From positions 61,323 to 125,322 of the forward strand of contig RECQ01000042.1 of NCBI GenBank assembly GCA_007693965.1: a stretch of 64,000 nucleotides of DNA, read 5' to 3'. Below the pieces are notes generated by a model. It did not search any database and had not been told where the DNA came from. It saw nothing but the letters and a program-made list of their open reading frames with translations. Source of the DNA: Phycisphaeraceae bacterium (lineage in GTDB: Bacteria > Planctomycetota > Phycisphaerae > Phycisphaerales > UBA1924). The position numbers and the translations under genes were made by a program. Below, in pieces: positions 1 through 8,006 of the stretch (the stretch's first letter is position 1; every line of letters begins with the position of its first letter).

Positions 1-20
1 CACGTGCGCCCATCGCGCAC

Positions 21-83
21 AGAAAACCGCCCCGCGGCTTCTCTGGAGATCGGCTCTCCACAATGAAGCTGCGGGGCGGTGTT
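21..83 (-). terminator. Compound hairpin terminator after tRNA-Glu
   Basis: Positions 26-40 pair with 66-80 in a 15-bp stem (one G-T wobble). A smaller hairpin (tggag/ctcca) sits in the loop. Read on the minus strand the stem ends in GGTTTTCTGT, a short T run, just downstream of the tRNA gene. This fits an intrinsic terminator; the branched loop is unusual and a small structured RNA cannot be excluded. Confidence 0.7.
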
Positions 84-114
84 CGATCGAGCGCAAGGCG
101 TCTCGATGGGGAAG

Positions 115-189
115 TGACCCCACGGGGATTCGAACCCCGGTTTCCAGGATGAGAACCTGGCGTCCTGGACCAGGCTAGACGATGGGGCC
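115..189 (-). tRNA. tRNA-Glu (anticodon CTC)
   Basis: The reverse strand folds into a full cloverleaf. The acceptor stem GGCCCCA pairs with TGGGGTC and is followed by discriminator A. The T arm is CGGGG-TTCGAAT-CCCCG and the anticodon stem CCAGG/CCTGG encloses the loop TTCTCAT, with anticodon CTC at 151-153 reading GAG. CCA is not encoded. GAG is a frequent glutamate codon in this GC-rich window, so a dedicated CTC species makes sense. Confidence 0.95.
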
Positions 190-268
190 GGACGCACCCT
201 CTGGGGAGGGTCGGTCACTTTACACGGCTTCAGCCGCGGGTCAATCGAGGGCGGGGGTGGCCTACGAA

Positions 269-330
269 GCCCGAAGTGCAAGCGAGGGGCAGCGCGGCGG
301 GGGATGGTCCCTCGCTGGCGCTTCGGGCTC
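269..330. repeat. Intergenic palindrome, family A copy 1
   Basis: Left arm GCCCGAAGTGCAAGCGAGG (269-287) is the near-perfect reverse complement of the right arm at 309-330. The same arms recur at 2581-2647. It lies just past the stop of the small gene at 356-658 (minus), a position where a terminator or mRNA 3'-end structure would be expected. Confidence 0.85.
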
Positions 331-355
331 GTTGTGGGAGTTCCCGGCGCTGCGG

Positions 356-658
356 TCAGGCGCCGACGGCGGCCAGCTGGCGGCGGAGCTGGGCGAGGGC
401 GTAGACGGCGGCTTCGGACTCCGACTGGCCAACCACGGCCCCGGCCGCGGCGCCGGAGGCGTCGGACCACTCGGCCCGGTGGCAATCGAAGAGCTGAACG
501 AAGCGGATCGTCAGCGAGAAGCCGGCCCGCTCGAATTCCTGCCTGACGCGCTCGACGCGGGGGAATACGCGGCCATCCGGAGTGTGATCGCAGCCGGTTG
601 AGTCCAGATCGGACCAGCCGGTGGCGTACAGCTCATCAATTGCGAAGTCGAGTCCCAT
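356..658 (-). CDS. Small conserved hypothetical protein, 100 aa
   Basis: Function unknown. The frame is open upstream to 697, but the ATG at 658 gives a compact protein beginning MGLDFAIDELYATGWSDLD and has GGAGG 13 nt upstream. The protein is soluble and mixed alpha/beta in character, rich in Asp/Glu, with a middle stretch (VRQEFERAGFSLTIRFVQLFD) that looks well folded, and an alanine-rich C-terminal helix. There is no signal peptide or membrane segment. I have a general impression of similar short proteins in Phycisphaerae, but could not check this. It stands alone between tRNA-Glu and a divergently transcribed AAA ATPase. Confidence 0.6.
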   Translation of the reverse strand: MGLDFAIDELYATGWSDLDSTGCDHTPDGRVFPRVERVRQEFERAGFSLTIRFVQLFDCHRAEWSDASGAAAGAVVGQSESEAAVYALAQLRRQLAAVGA

Positions 659-1011
659 GGTGATCAGCGTGCCTCCAGCAGCCCCTGGCCCACACACAGG
701 CGGGCGTTCTCGGGTTCATGTCGCCGCAAGAGTCACGTCCGGCGGCGAGAGCCGACCTCGCGACGGGCTCCAAGGCCCGGCGACGGCGGCTCACCGTACC
801 CACAATCTATCGACGCAGGAGGGCTGAGTCCACCGGCAGTCGGGGGGAGATGCGCGCCTCGGCGCCGACCAGGCAAGTTGGGAAAACTGGGTTGACGGGC
901 CGAAAACTCCGCTTTGATCCGGTTTCCGGGCCCGCCTAGCCTCCCGGGCCTGTTCGGGCGCCGGCGAATCCATCGTCCGGCCGCACCGAACGTCCAGTAT
1001 TCGGAGAAGAG
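659..1011. other. Divergent intergenic region, no gene seen
   Basis: These 353 bases separate the small minus-strand gene from the plus-strand AAA ATPase. Open frames here are short, arginine-rich and unconvincing. It should hold two promoters. The only clear signal is the Shine-Dalgarno GGAGAAGAG right before the ATG at 1012. Confidence 0.4.
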
Positions 1012-2517
1012 ATGTCCCAGATCCCCCCCACCATCCGCGACGTCGATCCGCCCTCGATTTCGACGCTGGGCGAGCTGCGAAAGTCCGGATATCGGCCGCG
1101 GTCGGTGAAGGCGGAGCTGCGTGAAAATACTCTGGCGCGCCTGGCGGCGGGCGAGCCGCTCTTCCCGGGGATCATGGGGTATGAACAGACCGTGACGCCG
1201 CAGATCGTGTCGGGGCTGCTGTCGAAGCACGACCTGCTGCTGCTGGGCCTACGCGGCCAGGCGAAGACGCGGATCCTGCGGTCGCTGACCGGCCTGCTCG
1301 ACGAGTGGACGCCGGTGATCGGCTCGGACGGCGAGGGGCCGGAGGTCGAGCTGCCTGACGACCCGATGGCGCCGACGACGCGGGCGGGGCGGGCGATCGT
1401 CGAGCGGCTGGGCGAGCGGACGCCGGTGCGCTGGATGCACCGCAGCGAGCGTTACCACGAGAAGCTGGCCACGCCGGATGTGACCATCGCCGACCTGATC
1501 GGCGAGGTCGATCTTGTGAAGCACGCCGAGGGCAGGCGGCTGGCGGACATGGAGACGATGCACTTCGGGCTGATCCCGCGCTCGAACCGGGGGATCTTCG
1601 CGATCAATGAGTTGCCGGATCTGGCGCCACGGATTCAGGTGGGCTTGTTCAACCTGCTCGAAGAGCGCGATGTGCAGATCCGCGGCTACCCGGTGCGGCT
1701 GGCGCTGGATGTGTGCGTGGTGTTCAGCGCCAACCCCGAGGACTACACCAACCGCGGGCGCATCGTGACGCCATTGAAGGACCGCATCGGCACGGTTGTG
1801 CGCACGCACTATCCGGCGGACAACCGCATGGCGATGGAGATCACACGCGCGAACGCGTTCCTGAAGCGGCGGACGGAGTCGGACAGCGCGAGCTCGCCGG
1901 TCGTCGATGTGCCCGAGGTCATGCACGAGATCATCGAGGAGACGATCGCGCAGGCGCGGCGGAGCCCGCATGTGAACCAGGCTTCGGGTGTGAGCGTGCG
2001 GGCGTCGATCGCGGCACTGGAGACGCTGGTCTCGGCGGCGGAGCGCCGGGCGGCGGTGACGGGTGAGAAGCGGGCGATGGCGCGCGTGTGCGACGCGAGC
2101 GGCGTGACGGCGGCGCTGCGCGGCAAGATCGAGCTGATGCTCGCGGAAGAAGGCGCGGGGGCGGACGGGCGCTCGACGGAGGACCGTCTCATCGAGGCGT
2201 TCTTCGGCGAGGCGGTGAAGGAGGTCGTGGGGCGGCACATCGATCTTGACGATGTTGAGCCGCTGGCGGAGTCCTTCGGAACCGGCCTCAAGCTCGACCT
2301 CGGCGACGACTTGAGCGCGAAGGACGCCGTGGCGGGGATGGAGCACGTGAAGGGCCTCCTCGAACACGCCAGGGCGCTGGCTGAGCGCGCCGGGCTCAAT
2401 GCGGGCGATGAGCAGGCGCTGGCGTGCGCGGGTGAGCTGGTGCTGGAGTTTCTGTATGTGAACAACCGGCTGAGCAAGGTGATGCGAAGAGGCGGCGGGC
2501 CGGCGTATACGCGGTGA
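1012..2517 (+). CDS. MoxR/ChlI-type AAA+ ATPase, 501 aa
   Basis: This is an AAA+ ATPase of the magnesium-chelatase I / MoxR clade, which usually remodels or activates a partner protein. A Walker A loop GLRGQAKTR spans residues 79-87, Walker B GIFAINEL about 194-201, and sensor-1 Asn is in FSANPEDYT (about 239-247). The C-terminal 200 residues are helical and end at a TGA that is itself part of a tandem repeat. The start is fixed by GGAGAAGAG immediately upstream. MoxR and ChlI proteins normally sit beside a von Willebrand A partner, but the next gene is a convergent Bax-inhibitor gene, so the partner is not in view. A sigma-54-activator role is less likely because no GAFTGA motif is seen. Confidence 0.8.
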   Translation: MSQIPPTIRDVDPPSISTLGELRKSGYRPRSVKAELRENTLARLAAGEPLFPGIMGYEQTVTPQIVSGLLSKHDLLLLGLRGQAKTRILRSLTGLLDEWTPVIGSDGEGPEVELPDDPMAPTTRAGRAIVERLGERTPVRWMHRSERYHEKLATPDVTIADLIGEVDLVKHAEGRRLADMETMHFGLIPRSNRGIFAINELPDLAPRIQVGLFNLLEERDVQIRGYPVRLALDVCVVFSANPEDYTNRGRIVTPLKDRIGTVVRTHYPADNRMAMEITRANAFLKRRTESDSASSPVVDVPEVMHEIIEETIAQARRSPHVNQASGVSVRASIAALETLVSAAERRAAVTGEKRAMARVCDASGVTAALRGKIELMLAEEGAGADGRSTEDRLIEAFFGEAVKEVVGRHIDLDDVEPLAESFGTGLKLDLGDDLSAKDAVAGMEHVKGLLEHARALAERAGLNAGDEQALACAGELVLEFLYVNNRLSKVMRRGGGPAYTR

Positions 2518-2572
2518 GGAGATGAGTGGGTGAGGAGATGAGTGGGTGAGTGGGTGAGTGGGTGAAGTGTGC
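2517..2572. repeat. Tandem GAGTGGGT-word repeat, family D copy 1
   Basis: Starting at the stop codon of the AAA ATPase gene, the words TGAGGAGA and TGAGTGGG are iterated several times. No reverse-complement arm is found nearby, so this is a one-armed copy. A similar tract follows the TPR gene at 39750. Confidence 0.8.
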
Positions 2573-2580
2573 GAGAACAC

Positions 2581-2647
2581 GAGCCCGAAGCGCAAGCGAG
2601 GGTTGGCGCGTGTTGTTGCGCGTTTCCCTCGCTGGCGCTTCGGGCTC
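2581..2647. repeat. Intergenic palindrome, family A copy 2
   Basis: Left arm GAGCCCGAAGCGCAAGCGAG (from 2581) pairs with the right arm at 2626-2647. The loop carries its own small GC palindrome (GCGCG...GCGCG). It lies between two convergent genes (AAA ATPase and Bax inhibitor) and matches the copy at 269-330. Confidence 0.9.
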
Positions 2648-2751
2648 GTTGTGTCGGGATGCTCCATTGAAACTTCTTGCGCAAAACGAGCACCGACCGC
2701 TCAGGGCAGCGGTCGGTGGCACGAATTCGGTGTTCTGTCTCTTTGTTCTGC

Positions 2752-3612
2752 TCAATCGTCCACGAGCGTGCGGATCTTCCACAGCAGCCGCAGGAACTCG
2801 AAGTAGAGCCACACCAGCGTGATCAGCAGTGTGAAGCCGCCGAACCATTCGCCCCAGGTGGGGATCTTGTTCTTCACGCCGGTCTCGATGAACTCGAAGT
2901 CGAGGACGAGGTTCAACGCCGCGACCACGATGATCACAGCGCTGATGGCGATGCCGATGGGGCTGGCGTCGTGCAGCAGGGGCATGCGCATCCCGAAGAG
3001 CGACATCAGGATCGAGCCGATGTAAAGGAACATGATGCCGAGCGTCGCCGAGACGACGATCGATTTGAACTTCTCGGTGGGCTTGATGAGGCGGGTGGTG
3101 TACGCCGTGAGCATGGCGGCGAAGACGCCGAAGGTGCACAGGGCGGCCTGGAGAACGATCGTGTGGTCGGGCACGAGGCCGCCGGTCTCCATGTCGCTGC
3201 TGGCGAACCACGAGGCGTAGGACGCGGAGATGGCGCCGACGAAGACGCCCTCGGCCACGGCGATGGCGGGGGCGGTTCCGGGCGCGATCTGCGGCTTGCG
3301 CGTGGTGATGAGCGAGAGGACGAAGGCGACCAGCACGCCGCCGAGCGCGGTGAACCACGGGTTCAGCGTCGGCTGCACCATGACGCCGTCCTTGATGGGC
3401 GTGGTGAGGTCCCACGCGAAGACGGCGGTGACGATGCAGATGGCGAGCAGGAAGAAGGACTTGTTGATCGTGCCCTGCAGCGTCATGACGCCGGGCGTGC
3501 GCACCGGCTTGGACTTCGCCTCGGAGGCGAGATCCGAGTCCCCGAAGCGGTCCCAGGTCTGGGGCTCGCCGAAGGGGTTGTTCTTCATGGCTGGGTTGGA
3601 TGTGCGAAGCAT
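2752..3612 (-). CDS. Bax inhibitor-1/YccA family membrane protein, 286 aa
   Basis: An integral membrane protein of the Bax inhibitor-1 / YccA-like group, whose members influence membrane stress and ion leak; the bacterial role is poorly defined. After a hydrophilic N-terminus of about 50 residues come about seven hydrophobic segments, beginning SFFLLAICIVTAVFAW. The family-typical acidic end is seen in LLWKIRTLVDD. The ATG at 3612 has GGGAGG 11 nt upstream; the ATG at 3588 (MKNNPFGEP) is an alternative. It stands alone, convergent with the ATPase gene. Confidence 0.85.
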   Translation of the reverse strand: MLRTSNPAMKNNPFGEPQTWDRFGDSDLASEAKSKPVRTPGVMTLQGTINKSFFLLAICIVTAVFAWDLTTPIKDGVMVQPTLNPWFTALGGVLVAFVLSLITTRKPQIAPGTAPAIAVAEGVFVGAISASYASWFASSDMETGGLVPDHTIVLQAALCTFGVFAAMLTAYTTRLIKPTEKFKSIVVSATLGIMFLYIGSILMSLFGMRMPLLHDASPIGIAISAVIIVVAALNLVLDFEFIETGVKNKIPTWGEWFGGFTLLITLVWLYFEFLRLLWKIRTLVDD

Positions 3613-3732
3613 GGTTGGTCGGTCCTCCCGGTCATGTCAGGCGCGAGGCGCCGGGTTGGCGTGGTCCCCTGCGGCGGCGGGCGCCGCTGATTGCCCGGAT
3701 CATATCGGCGAATCGGGGGTTTGGGGAGAAGA

Positions 3733-3767
3733 AGGCATCAGGCACTGGGCACTGGGCATCAGGGATG
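3733..3767. repeat. Single arm of the GGGCA-word repeat (family B-like)
   Basis: The words GGCATCA and GGCACTGGGCACTGGGCATC are iterated, resembling one arm of the palindromes at 15203 and 18421. No complementary arm is present. It sits just 3' of the PhoH-like gene. Confidence 0.5.
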
Positions 3768-3771
3768 CGGC

Positions 3772-5361
3772 TCACAGCCTCGCGGCGGCGATGGAGGCCA
3801 GCTCGCTGCGTTCGCTCTTGGCGAGGGTGACGTGTCCGACCATCGACTCGCCGCGCATCCGCTCGACCACGAAGCTCAGGCCGTTGGAGGAGGCGTCGAG
3901 GTAGGGGTGGTCGATCTGCTCGACATCACCGGTGAGGATGAGCTTGGTGCCCTCGCCCACGCGGCTGACGATGGTCTTGACCTCGTGGGGCGAGAGGTTC
4001 TGGGCCTCATCGACGATCATGAACTGGTGCGGGATGGAGCGGCCGCGGATGTAGGTGAGGGGCTCGAGGACCAGCTTGCCGTCGGCGAGGAGCTTCTCGA
4101 TCCGCTGCTCGGTGGTCTTGCTCTCGGCGGTCTGGAGGTGCGAGCCGCGGGTGGAGAGCAGGTAGTCGAGGTTGTCGAAGATGGGCTGCATCCACGCGGC
4201 CAGCTTCTCCTCCTTGTCGCCGGGGAGGAAGCCGATGTCGCGCCCGAGGGGCATGATGGGGCGGGCGACCAGCAGGCGGTCGTAGCGCTGCTCCTGGAAG
4301 ACCTTGTGCATGCCCGCGGCGAGGGCGAGCAGCGTCTTGCCGGTGCCGGCGCCGCCGGTGAGGGTGACGAGCTTGATCTCGTCATCGAGCAGCAGGTCGA
4401 GGGCCATGGTCTGCTCGATGTTGCGGGCCATGATTCCGAAGATGGGCTTGCGCGGCGCGGTGACGGGGACGAGGTGGTCGGTGTCGCCGATGCGCCGGGC
4501 CAGGCCGGAGTGCGATTCGTCGAGCACGTCCTCCATGTGGACGAACTGGTTGGCGTCGACGCGGCGCTTGTATTCCTCGGCGCCCTCGGGTCGCACGATC
4601 AGCGATTCGCCGAGGCGCTCGACTTCGAGCATGCGCTCTCGATAGAGCTCGTCGATGAGATCGCCGGGAGTCTGGACGTCGAGGTAGCCGCGGTAGAGGC
4701 GCTCGGCGTCGATCTTCTGGTTTTCGTAGTCCTCGGCCTGGATGCCGAGTGCGTCGGCCTTGATGCGGGCGTTGATGTCCTTGGTGACGAAGACCGTGTG
4801 CTTGCCGTCCTTCTGGAGGGCGTAGGCGACAGCGATGATGCGGTGGTCGGGCGTGTCGGCGGAGATCGCGGCGGGGCGCTCCTGCATGGCCAGGTCGATG
4901 CGGATGACGCCGGTCAGGCGGTTGGCGGCCTTGTCTTCTTCATCGCCCCATGCGACGCCGTCGACGAGCTGGCCGCGTTCGCGCAGGCGGTCGAGGTGGC
5001 GGATGCAGTGGCGGGCGCTTCGATTAATGTCGTTGTTGCCCGACTTGAACGTGTCGAGCTCTTCGAGCACCACGAAGGGGATGATGACGTTGTTCTCTTT
5101 GAAGGCGAAGAGGGAGTCGGGGTCGTGCAGCAGGACGTTGGTGTCGAGCACGAAGTGCTTGATGTCCTGGGCGGCTTCCGGCGAGGCGGACTCCTTCCGG
5201 GCGGTGGCTGCGCCGGGCGGCGACTGGGCGCCGGGGCGGCGCTGGTCGCGTTCGCGGGGGCGAGATTCCGTGCGGCCCGTTCTTCCCTGCGTCGTGGCTT
5301 CTGATGCGACGGCCCGAACTGCGGTTGGGTCCGATCCCTGGGTCATCCTGCCGATGCTCAA
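3772..5361 (-). CDS. PIN domain-PhoH ATPase fusion, 529 aa
   Basis: This is a PhoH2-type protein. A disordered 65-residue N-terminus leads into a PIN ribonuclease domain (about 68-200, beginning FVLDTNVLLHD with a catalytic Asp). Then comes a PhoH ATPase domain with Walker A TGGAGTGKT (about 335-343) and Walker B MIVDEAQN. Proteins of this build unwind and cut RNA in an ATP-dependent way and are often linked to toxin-like or RNA-decay roles. I chose the TTG at 5361 because GGAGGAG lies 6 nt before it; the ATG at 5346 would leave that site 21 nt away. No antitoxin-like small gene adjoins it. Confidence 0.9.
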   Translation of the reverse strand: MSIGRMTQGSDPTAVRAVASEATTQGRTGRTESRPRERDQRRPGAQSPPGAATARKESASPEAAQDIKHFVLDTNVLLHDPDSLFAFKENNVIIPFVVLEELDTFKSGNNDINRSARHCIRHLDRLRERGQLVDGVAWGDEEDKAANRLTGVIRIDLAMQERPAAISADTPDHRIIAVAYALQKDGKHTVFVTKDINARIKADALGIQAEDYENQKIDAERLYRGYLDVQTPGDLIDELYRERMLEVERLGESLIVRPEGAEEYKRRVDANQFVHMEDVLDESHSGLARRIGDTDHLVPVTAPRKPIFGIMARNIEQTMALDLLLDDEIKLVTLTGGAGTGKTLLALAAGMHKVFQEQRYDRLLVARPIMPLGRDIGFLPGDKEEKLAAWMQPIFDNLDYLLSTRGSHLQTAESKTTEQRIEKLLADGKLVLEPLTYIRGRSIPHQFMIVDEAQNLSPHEVKTIVSRVGEGTKLILTGDVEQIDHPYLDASSNGLSFVVERMRGESMVGHVTLAKSERSELASIAAARL

Positions 5362-5522
5362 AGGGCTCTCCTCCGTGATGGCGGACGCGCTCCTGCTCTA
5401 CTCCTGCCTGTGAGTGTATCGGCCCTTTGGGGCTGCGAGGCCAGCGACTGGGATTCGCCCCCTCCAGATGCGGAAAACTGCGTGGGATCCTCCCGGCGGC
5501 ATCGGGGTTCTTCCCCCTGCCG

Positions 5523-5528
5523 TATCAT
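5523..5528 (+). promoter_or_regulatory. -10-like box TATCAT, 8 nt before ATG
   Basis: TATCAT ends 8 nt before the start of the Nif3-like gene and no Shine-Dalgarno lies between, suggesting a near-leaderless transcript. No convincing -35 is seen. Confidence 0.45.
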
Positions 5529-5536
5529 CGGGGACC

Positions 5537-6688
5537 ATGAAGATTTCGGAACTGATCGAGACCCTGGAGACCATCGCGCCCCCCTCCTACGCCGAGGAGT
5601 GGGACAACGTCGGGCTGCTGGTGGGCCGGCGCGACGCCGAGCTGCGCGGCCCGACGCTGCTGGCCATCGACTTCACCGAGGCGGTGCTCGAGGAGGCCGG
5701 GCGGATCGGCGCCGGCGCGGTGATCGCCTACCACCCGACGATCTTCAACGCCGTCCGGCGCATCGAGAGCGACGATCCGCGCTCGCGCGTGCTGATCGGC
5801 GCCATCGAGGCGGGCATCGCCATCTACTCCCCCCACACCGCCATCGACGCGGCGCCGGGGGGCGTCACCGACTGGCTGTGCGACATGCTGGCGCCGGAGA
5901 TCCGCACCGACGACGGCCCCGGCGCCTCCTTCGGCGACCGACGCGCCCTCTGCGCCCACACACAGCTCGACCCGCGCCAGACACACAAGCTCGTCACCTT
6001 CGTCCCCGCCGAGCACGCCGAGGTCCTGCGCAACGCGCTGGCGAGCGTCGGCGCCGGGCGCATCGGCGAGTACGAGCTGTGCACTTTCAATATCCCCGGC
6101 CATGGCACCTTTCGCGGCCGGGCCGGGACCAACCCGGCGATCGGTGAATCTGAACAGCTTGAAACCGTGCAGGAAATCCGAATGGAGCTGGTGTGCCCCG
6201 GCGATGCGCTGGGGCTGGTGACGGAGATCATCCGCCAGTTCCACCCCTACGAAGAGCCGCCGTGGGACATCTACCCGCTGACGCCCAAGCCCGATCGCTC
6301 CATCGGCGCCGGGCGCCGCCTGGTGCTGGACCAGGCCGCCACGCCGCGGGAGCTGGCGCTGCGGCTGAAAAAGAACCTGGGTGTGGACGCCGTGAAGATT
6401 GCGCAAGCGAGCGATGAGCCGATCGACCACATCGGCGTCTGCCCCGGCGCGGGCGTGAGCCTGCTGGAGGCGGCGATGGCGGACGGCTGCCGCGCGTTCG
6501 TGACGGGCGAGATGCGCCACCACGAGGCGGCGGCGGCGGTGGCGAATGGCTGCTCGATCATCCTCGCGGGGCACACGAACACGGAGCGGGGCTATCTGCC
6601 GCTGTACGCTGAGAAGATCAACGCGATGGCGCCTGAGGCGGATGCGCGCGTGAGCGAGATGGATCGGACGTTGTTCAGAACGTTGTGA
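5537..6688 (+). CDS. Nif3-like dinuclear metal protein, 383 aa
   Basis: A Nif3/YbgI (GTP cyclohydrolase I type 2-like) protein. These are toroidal hexamers with a two-metal site and no agreed function. The N-terminal hallmark EEWDNVGLLVG is near residue 20, the metal ligands lie in IAYHPTIFNAVR and YSPHTAIDAAPGG, and the C-terminal ligands are in AGHTNTERG. The length near 380 matches members with the central PII-like insert (LVTFVPAEH...ELCTFNIPGHGTFRG). The frame is open to 5414 but the ATG at 5537 begins the conserved sequence MKISELIETLE. It is followed closely by a lipoprotein gene. Confidence 0.88.
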   Translation: MKISELIETLETIAPPSYAEEWDNVGLLVGRRDAELRGPTLLAIDFTEAVLEEAGRIGAGAVIAYHPTIFNAVRRIESDDPRSRVLIGAIEAGIAIYSPHTAIDAAPGGVTDWLCDMLAPEIRTDDGPGASFGDRRALCAHTQLDPRQTHKLVTFVPAEHAEVLRNALASVGAGRIGEYELCTFNIPGHGTFRGRAGTNPAIGESEQLETVQEIRMELVCPGDALGLVTEIIRQFHPYEEPPWDIYPLTPKPDRSIGAGRRLVLDQAATPRELALRLKKNLGVDAVKIAQASDEPIDHIGVCPGAGVSLLEAAMADGCRAFVTGEMRHHEAAAAVANGCSIILAGHTNTERGYLPLYAEKINAMAPEADARVSEMDRTLFRTL

Positions 6689-6729
6689 GGCGTGCGAGGC
6701 GCGCGCCGTGAGTGGAACTGGTGAATATC

Positions 6730-7965
6730 ATGATGAGAGTAATTGTTTGCGTTGTCGCAGCACTGGGACTGTGCGCCTGCGTGGTCGGAGGTTGCGCATC
6801 ACAGAGATCCTTGATCGAGGCGCGCGAGCTTCGCATCGTAGATGCGGAGGGTCGCACCACGATCTCGCTCGAATCTGATGAATATGGCGGGCGCGTGCGC
6901 GTCTATTCCGTCACCGGCGCGGAGGTCGCCTCTATTGAGGTCACCGAAAACGGCGGCGCGGTGTATACCTTCGGCGAAGATCATGTCTTGCGCACGTTTA
7001 TGGGAGCCGTAAACGAAGGCGGCCTGATCGATGCACGGACGCCAGCCGGGTACTCCGGCGCACGGCTCTTCAGCGGCGGCTTCGGCGGCGCACTCTTCAC
7101 GTTCGATTTCTCGGGGGAGCTCTCTACGGCCGTCACACCACAGGACAACGGCGGCATGATCGAGGTCTATCAGGTCTCCAACGCCACTGTTGACTCCGAA
7201 CCCGCTACGGATTCCGGCGCCGATGGGGGCGAAGACGGAGGAAAAAGCGTTTCCAGGGTGGTGTTGGGATTTTCGCAGGATTACGGATATCTCCAGATCG
7301 TGAACGCAGATGACTTCATTCTGACGGAAGTCACCGCGACCGAGCACGGCGGCGTGGTGACGGCCCGCTCGCACGAAGGATACGAGTTCACCCGACTCGG
7401 GTGCGTCGAGGACGGGGGACAAGTTGTCACGTTCAATCGCAATGGAGACGCGGTGGCGTCGCTCCTCGTTCACAACGATTCTGGTGCGTTGCAGGTTCGT
7501 GACGCCACTGGACTCCCTGGAATTGAACTGTTGACGGAATCTGAAACCGGCATCATCAGAACATTCAAGAACGGCGAGATGTCGACGATCTCCACGTCCA
7601 CTGACCATGGCGGCGCCTTCATGGTCTTCGACGCGGAGACGGGCAAGCGAGTGGCGGTGTTCGGCGCTGTCGAGACTGGAGGATCGATTGAGGCCTTGAC
7701 GATCGACGGCGCGCTCGTCAGTCGTCTTATGGCGGCGCGAGAAGGCGGCGCGCTGCTGATCTACGACAACGAGCGCCAACTCCGTGGAGCGTTCGTGATC
7801 AACTCTGGCGACGGCTATGTAGAGACCTATCGCTCAGATGACCGACTCAGCGGACAGCTCGGTGGGGGATCGGCCGCCGAGCCGGAAGCGGACGATGGGC
7901 CGCACAATGGCGAGGCGCAGCAGGAGGAGTCGATCCCCGCCGTTCGGCAGAGGCCCCCGTACTGA
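6730..7965 (+). CDS. Putative lipoprotein with 22-24-residue repeats, 411 aa
   Basis: The function is not recognised. The N-terminus (MMRVIVCVVAALG..VVGGC) is a lipoprotein signal with the lipobox Cys around residue 21-22. The rest is made of about 13-14 imperfect repeats of 22-24 residues, each beginning E-x-G-G and followed by short beta-strand patterns, for example ENGGAVYTF, EHGGVVTAR, ETGGSIEAL and REGGALLIY. One repeat carries an acidic insert of about 25 residues. This period and composition suggest a beta-solenoid or stacked hairpin rod on the cell surface. A GTG at 6712 is an alternative start. It lies 41 nt after the Nif3-like gene. Confidence 0.65.
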   Translation: MMRVIVCVVAALGLCACVVGGCASQRSLIEARELRIVDAEGRTTISLESDEYGGRVRVYSVTGAEVASIEVTENGGAVYTFGEDHVLRTFMGAVNEGGLIDARTPAGYSGARLFSGGFGGALFTFDFSGELSTAVTPQDNGGMIEVYQVSNATVDSEPATDSGADGGEDGGKSVSRVVLGFSQDYGYLQIVNADDFILTEVTATEHGGVVTARSHEGYEFTRLGCVEDGGQVVTFNRNGDAVASLLVHNDSGALQVRDATGLPGIELLTESETGIIRTFKNGEMSTISTSTDHGGAFMVFDAETGKRVAVFGAVETGGSIEALTIDGALVSRLMAAREGGALLIYDNERQLRGAFVINSGDGYVETYRSDDRLSGQLGGGSAAEPEADDGPHNGEAQQEESIPAVRQRPPY

Positions 7966-8006
7966 TGCCGGTCGCTCGCGCCGATGACGCGGCGCACACT
8001 TCCACT

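Noticed and set aside
892..930. A sigma-70 promoter (TTGACG with a -10) before the AAA ATPase gene
   Set aside because: TTGACG is present but nothing close to a -10 lies at the right spacing.
2517..2572. Possible CRISPR or microsatellite in the GAGTGGGT tract
   Set aside because: Units are only 8 nt with no spacers, and the same kind of tract recurs at another stop codon; it belongs with the iterated-word repeats.
1249..2667. A 472-aa minus-strand frame over the AAA ATPase gene
   Set aside because: Arg/His-rich shadow with no domain; the plus strand carries Walker motifs and a good ribosome site.
3691..5304. A 537-aa open frame antisense to the PIN-PhoH gene
   Set aside because: Its composition (Gly, Ala, Val, Asp, Glu) is the mirror of the PhoH frame and the opposite strand has clear motifs.
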